Positions 23,941 through 32,737 of a DNA stretch of 64,000 bases are shown one piece after another. The notes beneath the pieces are model-generated. The model searched no databases. It was not told where the DNA came from and saw only the letters and a program-made list of their open reading frames with translations. A program made the position numbers and the translations under genes. Each line of letters begins with the position of its first letter. The first letter of the stretch is position 1. The DNA comes from Nonomuraea helvata (GTDB lineage Bacteria; Actinomycetota; Actinomycetes; Streptosporangiales; Streptosporangiaceae): the NCBI RefSeq assembly GCF_039535785.1, contig NZ_BAAAXV010000012.1, forward strand, positions 682,001 through 746,000, in the 5' to 3' direction.

Positions 23941-25338
23941 ATGACTACCCGCCGCTGGGCGGCCCTGCCCGTGCTGCTGGTCGCGGTGTTCGTGACCACC
24001 CTGGACTTCTTCGTCGCGAACCTGGCCGTCCCGTCCATCCGCGCCGATCTGCGGGCGGGCGACGCCTCGGTGCAGTTCGTGATCGCCGGGTACGGGCTGG
24101 CGTACGCGGCCGGGCTGATCGCCTCCGGGCGGCTCGGCGACCTGTATGGGCATCGGCGGGTGTTCCGTTTCGGGCTGGCGCTGTTCACGCTGGCGTCGGC
24201 GGGGTGCGGGCTCGCGAGCGGAGCGGTCTGGCTGGTGGTCGCCAGGGTGGTGCAGGGCGGCGCGGCGGCGCTGCTCGCGCCGCAGGTCCTCACGCTGATC
24301 GGGGAGCTTTACCGGGGCGCCGACCGGGCCACGGCCTTCCGCTGGTACGGCACGGCCGTCGGCCTGGCCGGGCTGAGCGGCCAGGTGATCGGCGGTGCGC
24401 TGGTGGCCGCCGATCACCTGGGGTTGGGCTGGCGGGCCTGCTTCCTGGTGAACGTGCCTATCGGCGCGGCCGCGCTGGCCGTGACCGGACGCCTGATCCC
24501 CGCGCCATTGCCGTCACCGATACGGCCGGCCGGACTCGATGTGGGCGGGGCCGTGCTCGTGGCCGCCGGGTTGGTGGCGGTCGTGCTGCCGCTGATCGAG
24601 GGCCGCGAACAAGGCTGGCCGGCGTGGGCTTGGTGGTGCCTGGCCGCCTCCGGCCCGATCCTGGTCACGTTCGTCCGCCGGCAGCGGCGGTTGGCGGACT
24701 CGGGGCGGACCCCGCTGCTCGACCTCGACGTGTTCACGGACAAGGCGTTCGCCTTGGGCCTGGTCGCCGTGGCGCTGCTCTTCGGCACCTCGGCCGGCTT
24801 GTCGTTCGTGCTCGCCCTCTACCTGCAGGACGGCCTCAGCCTCGGCCCGCTCGCCGCCGGAGCCGTGTGCACCGCGCTCAACGCGGGCTTCTTCGTCGCC
24901 TCGCTCCGCCCACGACGCATCGGCGCACCCGTGCTGCTGCTCGGGCTGTGCCTCCTGTACGACGTGGTGGCGCGCGCGGCGCCGCCGTACCAGGTGGCCA
25001 TGGCCCTCCTCGTGGTCGGGGCCGGGATGGGGCTGCTCATGTCGCCGCTGCTCTCCTCAGTGCTGTCAGCCGTACGCCCCGAGCGGGCGGGAGCCGCGGC
25101 CGGGATGCTCGGTACCGTTCAGGAGACCGGGGGTGTGCTCGGCGCAACGATCACCGGCGCCGTCTTCTTCGGCGCGCTCGACGGTGGTGACTGGCGGGCC
25201 GCGACACTGGCCGGGCTGTCCGTGCTGGTCGCGAGCGCGTCAGGGGTGCTGGCCTTTGCCGCGCTGCGCCCGCGCGCCCGGACCCCGGTGGCGGCGAGGG
25301 TGTGCGCGCAGCACGCTCGCCACGGTGGGGACGGGTGA
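23941..25338 (+). CDS. MFS exporter (DHA2-type)
   Basis: The ATG at 23941 lies after GGAGCTCTC and gives 465 residues with about 14 helices, beginning LPVLLVAVFVTTLDFFVANL. Motif A is GRLGDLYGHRRVF and the motif C area is VQGGAAALLAPQ. It is a proton-driven exporter of unknown substrate. It follows the MarR gene by 227 bases on the same strand. That gap holds nothing else I recognise, so MarR may or may not control it. It converges on the LuxR regulator at 25457. Confidence 0.9.
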   Translation: MTTRRWAALPVLLVAVFVTTLDFFVANLAVPSIRADLRAGDASVQFVIAGYGLAYAAGLIASGRLGDLYGHRRVFRFGLALFTLASAGCGLASGAVWLVVARVVQGGAAALLAPQVLTLIGELYRGADRATAFRWYGTAVGLAGLSGQVIGGALVAADHLGLGWRACFLVNVPIGAAALAVTGRLIPAPLPSPIRPAGLDVGGAVLVAAGLVAVVLPLIEGREQGWPAWAWWCLAASGPILVTFVRRQRRLADSGRTPLLDLDVFTDKAFALGLVAVALLFGTSAGLSFVLALYLQDGLSLGPLAAGAVCTALNAGFFVASLRPRRIGAPVLLLGLCLLYDVVARAAPPYQVAMALLVVGAGMGLLMSPLLSSVLSAVRPERAGAAAGMLGTVQETGGVLGATITGAVFFGALDGGDWRAATLAGLSVLVASASGVLAFAALRPRARTPVAARVCAQHARHGGDG

Positions 25339-25456
25339 TTCTGCGGGATGTTCGATGAATCGTCGTCGATGAAGACAGCGCCGGCGCGTATGAGAGCGAC
25401 CAGTGGCATGGCGGATCGGTTCGATGGGGTCGGGCGCTGGTCGCGTCACGCGGCCG

Positions 25457-27766
25457 TCACCGGTGGCTGCTGACCCAGGCCGCGATCTGAACCCTGGACG
25501 TGAAGCCCAGCTTGGTCAGGATGCTCTCGACGTGACCTTCGGCGGTGCGTTGGGCGATGAGCAGCTTCGCGGCGATGTCCTTGTTGCTCAATCCCGCGGC
25601 GATGAGGGCGGCAACCTCTCGCTGTCTGGGGGTGAGCATGGCCGCCTCGCCGGGCTCCGCTTCCTGGCGGGGTGCGGGAGGCCGCTCCCTGGCGTCCAGC
25701 GCGTAGTCGACGGCCTGCTCGGTGGTGAGCTCGATGCCGCGCTGGAACGCGGCGGAGTAGCCGGAATGGCCCAGGGACATGCGCAGCTGCGTCTCGCACA
25801 GGTTGTGGAAGTCGGCGAACGGCCGAAGCGCCGGCAGCGAGGTGCCCATCGCCTGCCAGACCGTGCTTGCGGCGCCGAACAGCCGGGCCGCGCGCTCGTC
25901 CCGGCCGTCGGCCGCTTCGACCCAGGCCAGCACTTCGAGGCAGGTGGCGACACCCCACCGGTCGTCCATCGATCCCATGATCTCCAGGCCGTTCCTGACC
26001 AGGTCGGAGGCCCGGTCCTGCTCGCCCCTGAACCACCGTGCGAGGCCGACGACCCACAGCGCGTTGGACTTCGACAGGTAGGCGCTCCGGGCCTCGCACA
26101 TCGCCAGGCACTCGGCGGCGAGCGAGTCCGCGCGGTCGTCGTCCCCGGCGCTGGAGTAGGCGATGACCAGGTGGAACAGGGTCATCCACACGCCGTCCTG
26201 GTCACCGTTGGCCGCGTGGCGCTCCCGCGCCTCGAGCAGGAGCCCGATCGCTTCGCCCGTGTCACCCCGGAGATAGGCGGTCAGCCCGGAGAAGTGCGCG
26301 ACGGACGCGAGGGCGACCCGGTCGTCGAGCCGCCGCGCCAGCTCGCGGCACTCGTCCAGCAGCGGCGTGGCCGCGTTCAGGTCGGCCTGTCTGAGAGCGA
26401 ACCAGGCGTCCACCCACAGCGCCTTGGCCCGGGCGGCGGTGGGCTGCCCGTCCAGCTCCAGCGCACGCTCCAGCCAGTGGCGGCCCTCGCCGAAGGACCC
26501 GGCGAAGAACACCCAGTAGTTCCACAACGCCGCCACGATCTCCAGGGCGTGTCGCGCCTCGCCGGGCTCGCGGAGGCAGAAGTCCAGCGCGGCCCGCAGG
26601 TTGGCGTGGTCGTGCCGCAGCCGGGCGATCCACTCCGCCTGGCGCGGGCCGAACCAGTCGGCCTCCGCCCGCTCGGCCAGGTCGCGGAAGTGGTCGCGGT
26701 GCCGGCGGCGCGAAGCCATCTCCTCCCCCGACTCGGCCAGGACGTTCTGGCCGTACTGGCGGATGATCTCCAGCAGCCGGTACCGGGAGTGCGTGACGTC
26801 TTCGCCGCGCACCAGGATCGACTTGTCCAGAAGTGACATCACCAGGTCGAAGATCTGCTCCCGCGGCAGGCCGTCGCCCGCGCACACGTGTTCGGCGGCC
26901 TCCAGATCGAACTCACCGGAGAAGACCGACAGCCGGGCCCACAAGAGCCGCTCCTGCGGGGTGCACAGATCGTAGCTCCAGCCGATCGCCGCCCACATCG
27001 TCTGGTGCCGGGGCACCAACGCGCGGTACGCCAGAGCACGGGTGTCGAGCCGCTTGAGGATCTGCGTCACGGTCAGTGCCCGCAGCCGGGCCGCGGCCAG
27101 CTCGATGGCCAGCGGGATGCCCTCCAGACGCCGGCAGAGCGCGGTCACCGCCTCCGCGTTGGTCTCCGTCACCGTGAAACCGTTCCGCACAGCGGCGCCC
27201 CGCTCGGCGAACAGCCTTACCGCATCGGACTGCATCAGGGCCGCCGGCGGCTGGCCCGGCTCCGGGACGGCCAGCGGGGGCACGGCCAGCACGTACTCAC
27301 CTTCGACGCCCAGGATCTCCCGGCTGGTCACCAGGATCCGCAATCCGGGGGCGGCGCCCAGCAGCTTGCCGGCAAGCATGGCGGCCGCGTACGTCAGGTG
27401 CTCGCAGCCGTCGAGCACCAGCAGCAACTGCTTGTCCTCCAGGAACTCCACCAGGCCCGACAGCGGGCGCTGGAGTGACTCGTCGCGCAGGCCCAAGGCG
27501 TCGGCCACGGCCCGCGGGAGCAGCTCTCCGTCCTGGAGCGGGGCCAGCTCGACCAGCCACACGCCGTCGCGGAAGGCCCTCCGGGCCTCGGCCGCGACAC
27601 GCAGCGCCAGCCGGGTCTTGCCCACCCCACCGAGGCCGGTCAATGTCAGCAGGCGCGTGTCGGCAAGCAGCCGCCTGGCCCGTGACAGCTCCTGGCGGCG
27701 GCCGACGATCCCTGTCGGCTCGACGGGCAGGTTACCGGCGGGCCGTTCTCGCATCACTACGGCCAT
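25457..27766 (-). CDS. Large NB-ARC ATPase/LuxR-type transcriptional regulator
   Basis: The 769-residue protein has three parts. Residues 20-330 are an AfsR/NB-ARC-like STAND ATPase: Walker A GLGGVGKTRLALRV, Walker B LLLVLDGCEH, then LVTSRE and GIPLAIELAAARL. Residues about 400-690 are helical TPR-like repeats. The last 65 residues are a LuxR helix-turn-helix (LTPRQREVAALIAAGLSNKD, IAAKLLIAQRTAEGHVESIL). Proteins of this class sense a ligand through the repeats and control secondary metabolism or transport. It is alone on this strand and lies between an MFS pump and a SnoaL gene. No ribosome site is strong at ATG 27766; an ATG 12 bases downstream is an alternative. Confidence 0.92.
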   Translation of the reverse strand: MAVVMRERPAGNLPVEPTGIVGRRQELSRARRLLADTRLLTLTGLGGVGKTRLALRVAAEARRAFRDGVWLVELAPLQDGELLPRAVADALGLRDESLQRPLSGLVEFLEDKQLLLVLDGCEHLTYAAAMLAGKLLGAAPGLRILVTSREILGVEGEYVLAVPPLAVPEPGQPPAALMQSDAVRLFAERGAAVRNGFTVTETNAEAVTALCRRLEGIPLAIELAAARLRALTVTQILKRLDTRALAYRALVPRHQTMWAAIGWSYDLCTPQERLLWARLSVFSGEFDLEAAEHVCAGDGLPREQIFDLVMSLLDKSILVRGEDVTHSRYRLLEIIRQYGQNVLAESGEEMASRRRHRDHFRDLAERAEADWFGPRQAEWIARLRHDHANLRAALDFCLREPGEARHALEIVAALWNYWVFFAGSFGEGRHWLERALELDGQPTAARAKALWVDAWFALRQADLNAATPLLDECRELARRLDDRVALASVAHFSGLTAYLRGDTGEAIGLLLEARERHAANGDQDGVWMTLFHLVIAYSSAGDDDRADSLAAECLAMCEARSAYLSKSNALWVVGLARWFRGEQDRASDLVRNGLEIMGSMDDRWGVATCLEVLAWVEAADGRDERAARLFGAASTVWQAMGTSLPALRPFADFHNLCETQLRMSLGHSGYSAAFQRGIELTTEQAVDYALDARERPPAPRQEAEPGEAAMLTPRQREVAALIAAGLSNKDIAAKLLIAQRTAEGHVESILTKLGFTSRVQIAAWVSSHR

Positions 27767-27925
27767 GGTTAACAGTAGGTTTCACCTGCGAACCAGGTCA
27801 AACGTTTCCCCAGCTCAACCGGGGTGCCCGGCCACAGCGTCGCTACACAACCAGCGCAAAGGGTAGGCTCCGACGTTGCCGGGACCCGCAGTGACACGCC
27901 TCACGCCGGGTTCTACAGTCGGATC

Positions 27926-28408
27926 ATGCAGCCGGCCATCACCCCCGACGTCATTGATCGCGCCGCCGCCGCCGCGTTCGTCGAGAAGTTCAAGGACTGC
28001 TGGCAAACGCCCGATCTGCGCAAGCACGAGGCACTGTGGAGCGACCAGATCGTCCTCACGCAGCCGCTGCTGGGCACGCTGCGAGGACGCGACGAGTGCC
28101 GCGCGGCGTTCGCCCGGCTCTTCGAGCTCGTCCCGGACATCCACGCGACCGTCCACCGCTGGAGCGCCGGCAACGACGCGATCTTCATCGAGTTCACGCT
28201 CAGCGGCACCTTCGGCGGCCGCGAACTGGCCTGGACGGCGGTCGATCGCTTCGCGCTCGTCAACGGGCTGATCGCCGAACGGATCTCCTACTTCGACTCG
28301 GCGCCGCTCGCCCTGGCGATGGCCGGGCGGCCACGCGGCTGGCGGCGACTGCTGGGCACACGCTTCGTCCCCCGCTTCGAACGCTACGTCCAGGACCCCG
28401 GCTCCTGA
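27926..28408 (+). CDS. SnoaL/NTF2-like small domain protein
   Basis: The ATG at 27926 gives 160 residues of an NTF2-fold protein: AAAFVEKFKDCWQTPDLRKH, LGTLRGRDECRAAFARLFEL, TLSGTFGGRELAWTAVDRFA. SnoaL-type proteins include cyclases, isomerases and hydroxylating enzymes, but most are uncharacterised. It is divergent from the LuxR regulator and convergent with a RidA gene. The start is 159 bases from the LuxR gene, a gap large enough for control by that regulator. Confidence 0.83.
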   Translation: MQPAITPDVIDRAAAAAFVEKFKDCWQTPDLRKHEALWSDQIVLTQPLLGTLRGRDECRAAFARLFELVPDIHATVHRWSAGNDAIFIEFTLSGTFGGRELAWTAVDRFALVNGLIAERISYFDSAPLALAMAGRPRGWRRLLGTRFVPRFERYVQDPGS

Positions 28409-28462
28409 CGCCTACTGTCTCGTGCCGCCCCCGGCAGTCCTGCCGGAGGCGGCGAGATCACA

Positions 28463-28864
28463 TCACGCGACGGCGGTTCCCTCAAGCTCCACCATCAGGT
28501 CGGGGATCGCCAGCCGTGTCACCCCGAGCATCGTGGTGGACGGCGCCACCCCGGCGGCGCCCAACCGCGCCGCCAGCACGCCGTAGTGCTCGAAGAGCCG
28601 GTCGACGTCGGTTGCGTAGACGTTGAGCCGGACGAGGTTCGCGAGGGACATGCCGGCCTCGTCGAGCACGGCCTCCAGGTTGTCGAGGCTCAGCGCCAAC
28701 TGCGCCGCCATGTCACCGGCATGCTGGGGTTTGCCGTCGCCGCTCATCGCGGTCTGCCCGGAGCAGTACAGGGTCCGGGTGTGCCCGGAGACGACCTCAC
28801 CCTGGTTGTACCCCAGCTCCACCGACCACGCCCACGGGTTGACCGCCGTTCGCTCCATTGCCAT
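28463..28864 (-). CDS. RidA-family protein
   Basis: The ATG at 28864 (MAMERTAVNPW) was chosen because the matching family N-terminus is short; upstream starts exist. The 133-residue protein has the Rid fold: VSGHTRTLYCSGQTAMSGDG, AQLALSLDNLEAVLDEAGMS, ARLGAAGVAPSTTMLGVTRL. The segment STTMLGVTRLAIPDLMVELE replaces the usual R-x-x-V-x-V-x-x-L-P deaminase motif only in part (R after VT). It is divergent from the WYL regulator, with an operator in the gap. Confidence 0.87.
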   Translation of the reverse strand: MAMERTAVNPWAWSVELGYNQGEVVSGHTRTLYCSGQTAMSGDGKPQHAGDMAAQLALSLDNLEAVLDEAGMSLANLVRLNVYATDVDRLFEHYGVLAARLGAAGVAPSTTMLGVTRLAIPDLMVELEGTAVA

Positions 28865-28955
28865 ATCAGCCCCATTCGGTTCGTCGACATCACGTACGTC
28901 CATCGGCTCGGCAGCCGCCGGCCTTCTGGTCGCGTCGATGAGCCTCCCAACAAAT

Positions 28956-28974
28956 CACGACATCCTGTGTCGTG
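28956..28974. promoter_or_regulatory. Operator between the RidA and WYL-regulator genes
   Basis: CACGACA (28956-28962) and TGTCGTG (28968-28974) form a perfect 7-bp inverted repeat with a 5-bp centre. It ends 21 bp before the regulator start codon and fits a dimeric HTH/WYL repressor. Confidence 0.6.
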
Positions 28975-28994
28975 TATTTCTGTAGAGTTCTCGC

Positions 28995-29969
28995 ATGCGC
29001 GCCGACCGGTTGGTCTCGCTGGTGCTGCTGCTGCGCCAGCACGGTCGGCTGTCCGCGGCCGCGCTGGCTCGCGAGCTGGAGGTATCCACCCGCACGGTGC
29101 TGCGCGACATCGAGGCGCTGTCCGCAGCCGGCGTCCCGGTCTACGCCGAACGCGGCCGGCACGGCGGTTTCGCGTTGTTGCCCGGCTTCCGGACCGAGCT
29201 CACCGGGCTGAACCCCGACGAGGCCCTCGCCCTGCTGGTCGCCGGATCACGGCGCGGCGCGCAGGCCTTCGGCCTCGGCTCGGCACTCGCTTCGGCGATG
29301 CTCAAGGTGGTTGACGCGCTGCCCGAAAGCTATCGGGACACCGCGGCCGGCGCGGCCGAGCGACTGCTCATCGACCCGGAGAGCGACCTCCTCTCGCGTC
29401 GGCTGGTCGCCGAGGAGGTGCCTGACGCCATAGCGGCCGAGGTCCTGCGCGCGGTGTTCGCCGGGCACAAGTTGCAGATCCACTACGCGGCGGTGGGCCG
29501 GACCCCCGAGTGGCGCACGGTGGACCCGATCGGCCTGGTCACCGTACGCGACCGGGGTTACCTGCTGGCCACGAGGTCTGGCGCGGACCGCACCTACCGG
29601 CTGTCCCGGATCCTGGCCGCCAAGGAGCTCGCCGAACCCGCACAACGACCGGACCGGGTCGATCTGGACCGGGCCTGGCAGGAACGCAGCACGCGGTTCC
29701 GTACCGGCGGCGACCAGGTCACCGTGCTGGTACGGCTGGACCCGGCGCGGCGCGAGGACCTGGTGGGCACCGCGCTGGCCGTCCTCACCGAAGAAGCCGA
29801 CTCAGACGGCTGGCTGCGGCTGGAGGCCACCTTCCAAGATCCGAGACACGCCGTATGGGCGCTGTGGCAGCTCGCCACGTACGCGGAAGCCCTGGCCCCG
29901 CAGTGGTTGCGCGACTCCCTGCACAACCGCGCCACCGCGATCGCCGCCCGCTACGGAGCGTCATCCTGA
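28995..29969 (+). CDS. YafY/DeoR-type WYL-domain regulator
   Basis: The 324-residue protein has an N-terminal HTH (VSLVLLLRQHGRLSAAALAR, ELEVSTRTVLRDIEALSAAG) and a WYL-type ligand domain (VFAGHKLQIHYAAVGRTPEW, DPIGLVTVRDRGYLLATRSG, RTYRLSRILAAKELAEPAQR), with a C-terminal WCX-like extension. WYL domains sense nucleotides or other small ligands. It is divergent from the RidA gene and has a perfect palindrome in front, so it probably controls that gene and itself. Confidence 0.92.
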   Translation: MRADRLVSLVLLLRQHGRLSAAALARELEVSTRTVLRDIEALSAAGVPVYAERGRHGGFALLPGFRTELTGLNPDEALALLVAGSRRGAQAFGLGSALASAMLKVVDALPESYRDTAAGAAERLLIDPESDLLSRRLVAEEVPDAIAAEVLRAVFAGHKLQIHYAAVGRTPEWRTVDPIGLVTVRDRGYLLATRSGADRTYRLSRILAAKELAEPAQRPDRVDLDRAWQERSTRFRTGGDQVTVLVRLDPARREDLVGTALAVLTEEADSDGWLRLEATFQDPRHAVWALWQLATYAEALAPQWLRDSLHNRATAIAARYGASS

Positions 29970-30155
29970 TCAGCGGCAGCCCGCACCTGGCCGCCGCGCA
30001 CCACTAATCCTGCAAGTCACTGGCCTGCATCGGCTGCCGGACGCTCTCATCTGACGCCCCGGAGCAGGCGCCGGCAGGCGCGACGCTCGCGCTCGCCCCA
30101 CCTCCGCGCGGGTCAGTGCGAGGCCCTGAAAACCCGGCCTTCCACAGTAACGGAA

Positions 30156-30171
30156 AAAGTGATATCACTTT
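30156..30171. promoter_or_regulatory. 16-bp perfect palindrome upstream of the SPFH operon
   Basis: AAAGTGATATCACTTT (30156-30171) is a perfect 16-bp palindrome 35 bp before the SPFH start codon, followed by GCTATCA. The ribbon-helix-helix protein encoded in the same operon (31163) is a natural candidate to bind it. Confidence 0.7.
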
Positions 30172-30206
30172 GCTATCAGGATGGAGTCGCGTAGAAGGGA
30201 CGGACG

Positions 30207-31157
30207 ATGGCGAACACATCGGGCGAGGCCGCACTTGAGGCCGCCGTCGTGGACATGCCCGCACCGCGCACGAGCGAGCGCCCGGTGCGGGCGGCCAACG
30301 GGTTCGTGATGCTGGGGGTGGCGACGGCGCTGGACCTGGCCGGGATCGCGCTGCTCGTCGTGGGGATCGTCAGGCTCGCCTCGGGGGCCGGGCAGGGCGG
30401 CATGTGGGTGGTCATCGCGAGCGGCCTGATGATCCCGCTCGGGGTCTTCATGTACTTCGGCCTCACCGCGGTGGCGCCGGGCGAGGCCAGGGTGGTGCAG
30501 CTGCTCGGCCGGTACGTCGGCACCCTGCGCACTCCCGGCTTCCAGTGGGTCAACCCGATCACGGTGCGCCGGCGGGTGTCCACGAGGATCCGCAACCACG
30601 AGACGGACGTGACGAAGGTCAACGACGCGGACGGCAACCCGATCCAGATCGCGACCGTGATGGTCTGGCAGGTGCAGGACACCGCGCAGGCGGTCTTCGA
30701 GGTGGACGACTTCGTGGAGTTCGTGGCCATCCAGGCGGAGACGGCCGTGCGGCACATCGCGGGCACCTACCCGTACGACGCGCACGGCGAGCCCAGGCTG
30801 TCCCTGCGGGACAACGCCGACGAGATCAACGAGCGGCTGTCTGCGGAGATCGCGGCCAGGGTGTCGTCCGCCGGGGTGAAGGTCATCGAGTCCCGCATCA
30901 TCCACCTGGCGTACGCGCCCGAGATCGCCCACGCCATGCTGCGCCGCCAGCAGGCGGGCGCGGTGGTGGCGGCGCGGCAGCGGATCGTCGAGGGGGCGGT
31001 CGGCATGGTGGAGATGGCCCTGGCCAGGCTCGCCGAGCACGACGTGGTCGAGCTGGACGAGGAGCGCAAGGCGGCCATGGTCAGCAACCTGCTCGTGGTG
31101 CTGGTCGGCGACCGCGACACCCAGCCCGTGGTCAACACGGGCACGCTCTACCAGTAA
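30207..31157 (+). CDS. SPFH/band 7 (stomatin/flotillin-like) membrane protein
   Basis: AAGGGA lies six bases before the ATG. The 316-residue protein has two hydrophobic segments (FVMLGVATALDLAGIALLVV, MWVVIASGLMIPLGVFMYFG) followed by a cytoplasmic SPFH domain: ARVVQLLGRYVGTLRTPGFQ, NDADGNPIQIATVMVWQVQD, IQAETAVRHIAGTYPYDAHG. The C-terminal part (QQAGAVVAARQRIVEGAVGM) is the helical tail of such proteins. They form oligomeric membrane scaffolds and are linked to membrane fluidity and stress. It is the first gene of an operon with a 5-bp gap to the next. Confidence 0.93.
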   Translation: MANTSGEAALEAAVVDMPAPRTSERPVRAANGFVMLGVATALDLAGIALLVVGIVRLASGAGQGGMWVVIASGLMIPLGVFMYFGLTAVAPGEARVVQLLGRYVGTLRTPGFQWVNPITVRRRVSTRIRNHETDVTKVNDADGNPIQIATVMVWQVQDTAQAVFEVDDFVEFVAIQAETAVRHIAGTYPYDAHGEPRLSLRDNADEINERLSAEIAARVSSAGVKVIESRIIHLAYAPEIAHAMLRRQQAGAVVAARQRIVEGAVGMVEMALARLAEHDVVELDEERKAAMVSNLLVVLVGDRDTQPVVNTGTLYQ

Positions 31158-31162
31158 TCACC

Positions 31163-31420
31163 GTGGAGCGGAAGAAGATCCTGCTGCGGCTGGACCCGGT
31201 GGTTCACGACGCGCTGGCCAGGTGGGCGTCCGACGAGCTGCGCAGTACGAACTCCCAGATCGAGTTCCTGCTGCGCAGGGCTCTGTCCGAGGCCGGACGC
31301 CTGCCCGACGGGGTGGGGCGGATGCGCCCTCGCGGACGGCCGAGGAAGGCGCCGGAGGACGGCACAGATCAGGAAGAAGAACAGGAGCGGGCGGATGGAG
31401 ACGCAAGTGAAGCAGGGTGA
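31163..31420 (+). CDS. Ribbon-helix-helix (Arc-type) small DNA-binding protein
   Basis: The GTG at 31163 starts five bases after the SPFH stop and gives 85 residues. The first 45 show an Arc/MetJ-like pattern: strand KKILLRLDPVVHDALARWAS, then SQIEFLLRRALSEAG. The tail is rich in Pro, Arg and acidic residues (RGRPRKAPEDGTDQEEEQ). It overlaps the next gene by 26 bases. It probably autoregulates the operon through the palindrome at 30156. Confidence 0.8.
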   Translation: MERKKILLRLDPVVHDALARWASDELRSTNSQIEFLLRRALSEAGRLPDGVGRMRPRGRPRKAPEDGTDQEEEQERADGDASEAG

Positions 31421-32051
31421 GTCACTGACCCGATCGGCCTTCCTGCTGGCCTTCGACCTGCGGAAGGAGAAGCTGCCTCAGTGGGGCGAACTGGGCTGCC
31501 TGCTGCGCGCGGCCACCCTCGCCGAGCTGCTGCTGGCGGGCAACCTGGCGGACGAGGCGGGCAAGGCGCGAGCTCTCACCGCCCCGGCCGCCGAGCCGGG
31601 TTCCCTGCGGGCCGTGGTCTGGGAGCAGATCTCGACCTCACCGCCCCGCTCGTGGCGGCGTTGGGTACAGAAGGACGCCGCCAAGGCGGTCCGCGTGGTA
31701 CGCGACGAACTGGCGGCCGCCCGGATGATCAACGTGGAACGGCGCCGGATCCTGCTGTTCCCGGTCGAGCGGATCACGCCGCGCAAGGCGTACCTGTCGC
31801 GCAGGCTGGCCGAGCGCGTCGGCCGGGCCATCCGCGGCGGCCAGCCGATTGGGCACCTGGACGAGGACGTCCGCGTCCTGGCGGCGCTTGCCGCGGCGGC
31901 CGAGCTCAAGACGGTGGTTCCCTCCTGGCGAGAAATGCGTCTGCGCCGGGACCGGATCCGGCAGCTGTCCGCGTCCATCGAGCCGATCGCCACCGCATTG
32001 CGCGACAGCGCCGAGGCGGCCAGGGTGGCGGCGGCGACCGGAGAGGGCTGA
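31395..32051 (+). CDS. GPP34 (GOLPH3/Vps74-like) family protein
   Basis: AGGAG lies eight bases before ATG 31395. The 218-residue protein is helical and follows the GPP34 order: TRSAFLLAFDLRKEKLPQWG, LGCLLRAATLAELLLAGNLA, then VRVLAALAAAAELKTVVPSW. In eukaryotes GOLPH3 binds phosphatidylinositol-4-phosphate; bacterial members are common in actinomycetes and uncharacterised. The phosphoinositide-binding residues cannot be checked by eye. It ends the SPFH operon. Confidence 0.8.
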   Translation: METQVKQGESLTRSAFLLAFDLRKEKLPQWGELGCLLRAATLAELLLAGNLADEAGKARALTAPAAEPGSLRAVVWEQISTSPPRSWRRWVQKDAAKAVRVVRDELAAARMINVERRRILLFPVERITPRKAYLSRRLAERVGRAIRGGQPIGHLDEDVRVLAALAAAAELKTVVPSWREMRLRRDRIRQLSASIEPIATALRDSAEAARVAAATGEG

Positions 32052-32155
32052 CACGACGCATCACGGCAGCTCCCACCGCCGGCTCTCGGAGAAGCATCGG
32101 CTTCCCAGTTCGCCCGGGCCGTCATGGCTTGACATGTCTGGTGCGAACGATCAGG

Positions 32156-32320
32156 TCAAGAAGGCTGGTTGTCCCGCAAGTGCCATGGCAAGACAACCGG
32201 CTCGGCCGGGAGATCTCCCCCGGTCAAACGATCCATCAAGGGAACGAGTCCCGCCGGCACGATCAGTTCGGTCGCCGAGGCGAGCTCGTACGACGTCCAC
32301 CCATGGAAACGGTCGGTCAC
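32156..32320 (-). CDS. Small hypothetical ORF (54 aa), second of an overlapping pair
   Basis: The frame starts GTG 32320 (VTDRFHGWTSYELASATELI) and ends LPWHLRDNQPS. Its start overlaps the stop of the upstream small ORF by four bases (GTGA), which is typical of translated operons here. I do not recognise a family. It may be the end of a decayed gene. Confidence 0.35.
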   Translation of the reverse strand: MTDRFHGWTSYELASATELIVPAGLVPLMDRLTGGDLPAEPVVLPWHLRDNQPS

Positions 32321-32424
32321 CGCGCGTGCCTCTCCAGCTCGCTCTCAGCCAGATCGGTCATCAACAACACATTGTTCGCACACACGTTCTGGCGAGAAAT
32401 CGGGTGCGAGGGGGAACGCCTCAC
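32317..32424 (-). CDS. Small hypothetical ORF (35 aa), first of an overlapping pair
   Basis: The frame VRRSPSHPISRQNVCANNVL then LMTDLAESELERHAR has natural-looking amino acid content and a single Cys. No good ribosome site is visible, which lowers confidence. The bases 32425-32737 hold nothing else I can support. Confidence 0.3.
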   Translation of the reverse strand: MRRSPSHPISRQNVCANNVLLMTDLAESELERHAR

Positions 32425-32737
32425 TGTCGGTCCAGGCGGAAGGGTTACCGACATCGGGTTCGACTCCTAGCACACGTCGAGAGCCTGAACACGAGCTCCA
32501 CCAGCCGGAGGGAGCTCTTCCCGGGGACGACTCTCCAGGTATCGCCCAAGCCCACCACCGCCACCGCGGTCTCCCCCAGGTGCACGTCCTCGAAGAGAGC
32601 TGATCACAGCCACCATCAACGCACCGCAGACCCCGGGCAGGGGGTCAGGGCATCGACGGGACGGCTCAGGCCGGCCACGGTGATCAGCCGGGCGAGGGTT
32701 TCGGCACAGTCGGCGCGCGGCCCGAGCCGGCGGATGG

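Noticed and set aside
25403..26836. A 477-residue plus-strand frame inside the LuxR regulator
   Set aside because: It has no domain and no ribosome site; the minus strand reads TPR repeats and a LuxR HTH there.
32445..32475. A tRNA T-arm-like stretch (GGGTTCGACTCC)
   Set aside because: No matching acceptor, D or anticodon arms can be folded around it, and the T stem has poor pairing.
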